A DNA stretch of 8,065 nucleotides from JBEEMU01 sp043778315. GTDB lineage: Bacteria; Bacteroidota; Bacteroidia; Chitinophagales; Saprospiraceae. Each line of letters opens with the position of its first letter. Positions within the stretch are counted from its first letter, which is position 1. Below are positions 6,001-8,065 of the stretch, in pieces. Location: assembly GCA_043778315.1 (NCBI GenBank), contig JAYWGJ010000119.1, forward strand, positions 1 through 8,065. The letters run 5' to 3'. The position numbers and the translations under genes are program-made. A model generated the notes under the pieces. That model ran no database searches, had not been told where the DNA came from, and saw only the letters and a list, made by a program, of their open reading frames with translations.

Positions 6001-8065
6001 CGCTACTTGTTCGAGCATACGCAAAAAAGTGACTTTATTGGTAAACCAAACACCTGCTGCACCTACGGCGGTTACGCCTGTTTCGCTGTGCCAAAACTCC
6101 GTAGCGTCGCCTTTATCTGCCTCAGTAGTAGGCGCAGGTACATCACCTACCTCGGCTGCCGCCACCTTCAATTGGTACACTACCGCCACAGGTGGAACTG
6201 CATTAGCAGGCGCGCCTACGCCGCCTACTACTACCCTTGGCTTACCCGCCATATCGTATTGGGTGTCGCAAACGACCAACACTTGCGAAAGTCCGCGTAC
6301 CAAAATTGATGTCAATGTCATCGCTTTGCCTACACTTACTTTAAGCAAAGTTGATGCTTGTGCAACTACGGGTAGCATTAGCTTCACTACGGTAGCAGGT
6401 TTGATGTACGGCTTCTCGGCTGGACCTACCTATACAGGTACTTCGCTGAGTGCGGGCTGTATCGCAAGTAATACCGTAGCAGGTGTTAATACCATTAGCA
6501 ACTTAGCTCCAGCAGCTTATACCGTTCGTTTGTACAATCCTATTACGGGTTGCTTTACTGATGCAACGGTAACTATTAATAATACACGTCCCGTCGCGCC
6601 TACATTTACTGTGGTAGCCAACGACGGTTGCGGAGGCTTAGGCAGCATCGCATTAGCGAGCGGCAGCAGCGTAAGATACTATACCGATGCAGCATTGACT
6701 ACGCCAGCAGGCGGCTCTACTACCGTGCCTACTTTCCCTACCGCTCCGAACGGCAAACAAGTCGTGGCATACGCAGTAGCTACGTCGGGCGCGTGCGTGA
6801 GTGTGACTACGCCTGTCATCGCTGTCGTAACGCCTAATAACGGCGTGACCGTCAATGCAGGTCCTGATATTACCGCTTGTGCGGATTGCGGTTCTGTATT
6901 ACTCAGTGGCGCGAGCGTCACAGGTGTACCTACTGCCGTACCTAACCGCACGGGTACATGGAGTATCGTGCCGAGCGGCACTGCTTATACAGGCGCAGGT
7001 GCGTTAAGTTCAACTTCCGCTACCACTACACCAAATACAGTTACTTATACGCCCGTTGCGGCAGACGCAGGTAAAGTCGTTCGCTTACGCTTAACCTCGC
7101 ACGACCCTGAGGGTCCGTGTCCGACCAAGTTTGATGAAATGGATATTAGCATCAATCAAACTGTCGCGCTTATCGCGACTCCATTAGACATTACTTGTAC
7201 CGACCCAACTCGTGTTTTAGATGCCTCAACAAGTACCAATACAGGCGGTACAAAAACATACCTATGGGCAGCAGGCTCAGGAGGAATTATTGATTCGGGC
7301 GGTAGCACCGCAATGCCAACGGTGAGCGCAGGCGGTGTATATACCGTTACGGTTACCGCAGGCGGCTGCTCTTCTACCAAAACAATTACGGTAACAGAGA
7401 CCAAAGCACCGCCAACCGTAACTACTACCTCGATTACCAACGTATGCCCTGCAACTACCACAAGCCTTGTCACCGCTATCACGAGTAGCACAACAGGTTT
7501 GACTTTGGCTTATTATAGCGATGCAGGTTTAACCACCGCAGTTGCTGACCCTACAATGGCAGCCACGGGTGCTACTTACTACGTCTTGGCAACGAATACG
7601 ACAACAGGTTGCACCGCAAGTGCAGCAATAATGACTACGATTACGGCTTGTTGTACCAATCCTACCTTCAGCGCACCAGTTATAGTCGACGTGACTTGTA
7701 GTGCTATGGGTAGCATAAATTTAACGCAAACTGGTGGTACAACCACAGGTTTAACTTACGCATGGACAGGTACAGCTCAGGTCACAGAAGATATTACGGG
7801 TTTAACAGCAGGTACTTATACCGTTACAGTTACCACAACGGGTGGTTGCTCCGCGACAGTTTCTGCAACCGTCGATAGTAACATCACCCCACCGACCGTA
7901 ACCACAGGTAGTGACTTTACGACGGTTACTTGTACCAACGAAACGGCAACGCTCACGCCGAACGGCGCAGGGTTTGTATGGAGCGGCGGTACGAACGTAG
8001 TGATGCCTACGGCGACTACTACTTATACCGTCACCGCGACAGCCGCGAACGGTTGTACGGCAAGT
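3068..8065 (+). CDS. Giant secreted multidomain adhesin-like protein (N-terminal 1666 aa, runs off right edge)
   Basis: I checked the frame line by line: 1666 codons with no stop. The ATG at 3068 starts a signal peptide (residues 1-21, 'NTALA' before Gln22). Domains in order: Ig_7 repeats at 37-102 and 117-184; a PKD-like domain at 189-259; a Bacteroidota surface module at 266-395 ('NDNC' 269-272, 'DVWYSF' 311-316, 'GQTYFIRVY'); a second such module at 399-541 ('NCGGGND', 'GGEDNMYVFTP', 'GQTYYLLVDS'); an FN3-like domain at 552-649 ('LRWPAVAGATSYDVYLG', 'TYYWQV'); a nidogen-like domain at about 685-878 ('PFPFNFNN', 'SSNGNIQF', 'AAFWDDL' with Trp763, 'TVISWNNV', 'GRVQYNYL'); an Ig-like domain at 880-1000; Ig_7 at 1007-1084; then tandem Ig/PKD/SprB-like domains at about 1087-1172, 1179-1256, 1260-1366 ('NAGPDITAC', 'YTPVAADAG'), 1373-1448, 1455-1530, 1538-1604 and 1610-1666. 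No catalytic motif is visible. I infer a cell-surface adhesin, probably type IX secreted, but its C-terminus is not in view. Confidence 0.92.
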   Translation, partial: MTIRYIFIFLLIGLIGNTALAQSCVSTAPTATSPLSYCQNAVAVPLTATGTALKWYTAETGGAGSTTAPTPTTTTAGTTSYWVTQTLAGCGESERVQIDVVTNALPTAPVAAATVNYCQNATATALTATGLTGATLNWYTVATGGAALGAAPTLSTTAVGNTSYWVSQTVGGCEGSRSQITVTVNALPALPTIAVTQNCGGTKIMTRNNVTGLSYQWFNSATIIAGATGLTQSSTTTGSFTVRATNSLGCSATSVADVTAVSAATCLGNDNCTGAITLIPNTTLTPTSGTTFGATNAGPALTGCVGTANHDVWYSFVAPAASVGITVGGPSDYVHQVFSGTCAGLTSLVCSDPNTSTVSGLTIGQTYFIRVYLYFGTTPTAATGAHTIGITFTPPVPGCNLGSGVTNLASLPYTGTALTNCGGGNDQTAANTLACGSTFYLGGEDNMYVFTPTVSGFSTINVTATAIVTPATAASTYVGLMLYQGCPLSNSTAVGTCVTSSNSSSGTQTLSNVSLVAGQTYYLLVDSYPTPNCHPSFTLTIPAPAPAVALACVAAPTVPTNAATGIVNNTPLRWPAVAGATSYDVYLGSSPTALNLYGNFISAEVSATVITGAAVPFLNSNTTYYWQVVPRNASGVPTGCSTFSFTTAASPTNVVNTIEVNACWSPPGGTTANVPVSSATLITSAGTAPVGGVVTAVVNSLSNDDSGVIVTSPFPFNFNNINYNSYFVSSNGNIQFSTSSSTQYINAAPGTTGLPDFMLAAFWDDLRVDCTAPNSSSVTMDVYGTTPNRYTVISWNNVHRFSTSCGNNIDFQIVLQEGANGRVQYNYLPNYNQYTDAGTTPPIYNATIGAEVTTANVAIASGITNNFPFGGASYYFNVGGGAIPLAGAPTGSSICNCSIVATTPTNTDPAPGCSGISSTITGTGSINFTGNYSFWDSPRGGNQFTNLNGYVVSGSALTTPATLAAGSYDYYIQADNSPATCSSIRKKVTLLVNQTPAAPTAVTPVSLCQNSVASPLSASVVGAGTSPTSAAATFNWYTTATGGTALAGAPTPPTTTLGLPAISYWVSQTTNTCESPRTKIDVNVIALPTLTLSKVDACATTGSISFTTVAGLMYGFSAGPTYTGTSLSAGCIASNTVAGVNTISNLAPAAYTVRLYNPITGCFTDATVTINNTRPVAPTFTVVANDGCGGLGSIALASGSSVRYYTDAALTTPAGGSTTVPTFPTAPNGKQVVAYAVATSGACVSVTTPVIAVVTPNNGVTVNAGPDITACADCGSVLLSGASVTGVPTAVPNRTGTWSIVPSGTAYTGAGALSSTSATTTPNTVTYTPVAADAGKVVRLRLTSHDPEGPCPTKFDEMDISINQTVALIATPLDITCTDPTRVLDASTSTNTGGTKTYLWAAGSGGIIDSGGSTAMPTVSAGGVYTVTVTAGGCSSTKTITVTETKAPPTVTTTSITNVCPATTTSLVTAITSSTTGLTLAYYSDAGLTTAVADPTMAATGATYYVLATNTTTGCTASAAIMTTITACCTNPTFSAPVIVDVTCSAMGSINLTQTGGTTTGLTYAWTGTAQVTEDITGLTAGTYTVTVTTTGGCSATVSATVDSNITPPTVTTGSDFTTVTCTNETATLTPNGAGFVWSGGTNVVMPTATTTYTVTATAANGCTAS
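3176..3373 (+). repeat. Ig_7 repeat 1 of the giant protein
   Basis: Residues 37-102: 'YCQNA', 'LKWYTAETGG', 'APTPTTTTAGTTSYWVTQT', 'GCGESERVQIDVV'. Cys38 and Cys90 are 52 residues apart. The domain follows the mature N-terminus almost directly. Confidence 0.85.
3416..3619 (+). repeat. Ig_7 repeat 2 of the giant protein
   Basis: Residues 117-184: 'YCQNA', 'LNWYTVATGG', 'GNTSYWVSQT', 'GCEGSRSQITVTV'. Cys118 and Cys173 are 55 residues apart. It is in tandem with repeat 1 after a 14-residue linker. Confidence 0.85.
6086..6319 (+). repeat. Ig_7 repeat 3 of the giant protein, with an internal insertion
   Basis: Residues 1007-1084: 'LCQNS', 'FNWYTTATGG', 'APTPPTTT', 'ISYWVSQT', 'CESPRTKIDVNV'. Cys1008 and Cys1073 are 65 residues apart, 10-13 more than in the other copies, mostly because of extra residues ('GAGTSPTSAAA') before the 'FNWY' strand. 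It is separated from repeats 1 and 2 by the large middle block of different modules. Confidence 0.82.
7808..7827 (+). repeat. 20-bp sequence shared with 2218-2237
   Basis: Second copy of the identical 20-mer, encoding 'AGTYTVTV' near residues 1581-1587 of the giant protein, within its SprB-like repeat. Confidence 0.6.

Noticed and set aside
5977..6387. Antisense ORF of 136 codons and similar antisense ORFs (4939-5223, 6679-6981, 7156-7491)
   Set aside because: These are Val/Ala/Pro-rich reverse translations of GCN/ACN-rich repeat codons; the sense strand has clear domains throughout.
3068..8065. Bacteroidota O-glycosylation sequons, D-(S/T)-(A/I/L/V/M/T), in the Thr-rich giant protein
   Set aside because: I read through the Asp residues and found none followed by S/T and then a permitted residue, so there is no sequence support for this modification.
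1222..8065. CRISPR array or short tandem DNA repeats suggested by recurring Thr/Ala/Gly codons
   Set aside because: The repetition is at protein-domain level with variable spacing and diverged synonymous codons; there are no regularly spaced identical repeats.

Overview
The window looks like a chromosomal segment from a member of the Bacteroidota (a Cytophaga/Chitinophaga/Flavobacterium-like lineage; I cannot name the genus). The evidence is the set of protein modules: CHU_C-associated Ig-like (Ig_7) repeats, SprB-like repeats, a 'DVWYSF' domain typical of large Bacteroidota surface proteins, and a Bacteroidota-type alpha-2-macroglobulin. The three genes also have no Shine-Dalgarno sequence before their starts, and the intergenic region contains matches to the TAnnTTTG -7 promoter element of this phylum.

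Layout: (1) Positions 1-692, minus strand: the first 230 codons of an alpha-2-macroglobulin-family protein that runs off the left edge. (2) Positions 693-1221: a 529-bp divergent intergenic region of very low G+C (58 of 420 bases in 781-1200). It holds two promoter-like matches for the rightward genes and four copies of a GTGACA motif. (3) Positions 1222-3015, plus strand: a complete 597-residue secreted multidomain protein with a signal peptide, a Cys-containing N-terminal beta-sandwich-like module, a second 'YVRYSFDNF' module, two Ig/PKD-like domains, one Ig_7 repeat and a terminal SprB-like repeat. It shows no type IX secretion C-terminal sorting domain. (4) After a 52-bp spacer, positions 3068-8065, plus strand: a giant secreted protein, open at the right edge after 1666 uninterrupted codons. 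Its order is signal peptide, two Ig_7 repeats, a PKD-like domain, two further Bacteroidota surface-protein modules, an FN3-like domain, a nidogen-like domain and a long tail of Ig_7, Ig-like and SprB-like repeats.

The two rightward genes very probably form an operon encoding cell-surface or secreted adhesin-like proteins; no catalytic domain is visible in either. The divergent alpha-2-macroglobulin gene encodes a probable periplasmic protease-trapping or envelope-protection protein and need not be functionally linked, although it shares the intergenic control region. The points most worth a second look are the GTGACA motif set, the sorting-signal-free small adhesin next to the giant one, and the change of base composition inside the giant gene. 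I did not find a clearly new biological system; the locus reads as an unusual arrangement of known Bacteroidota adhesin modules.
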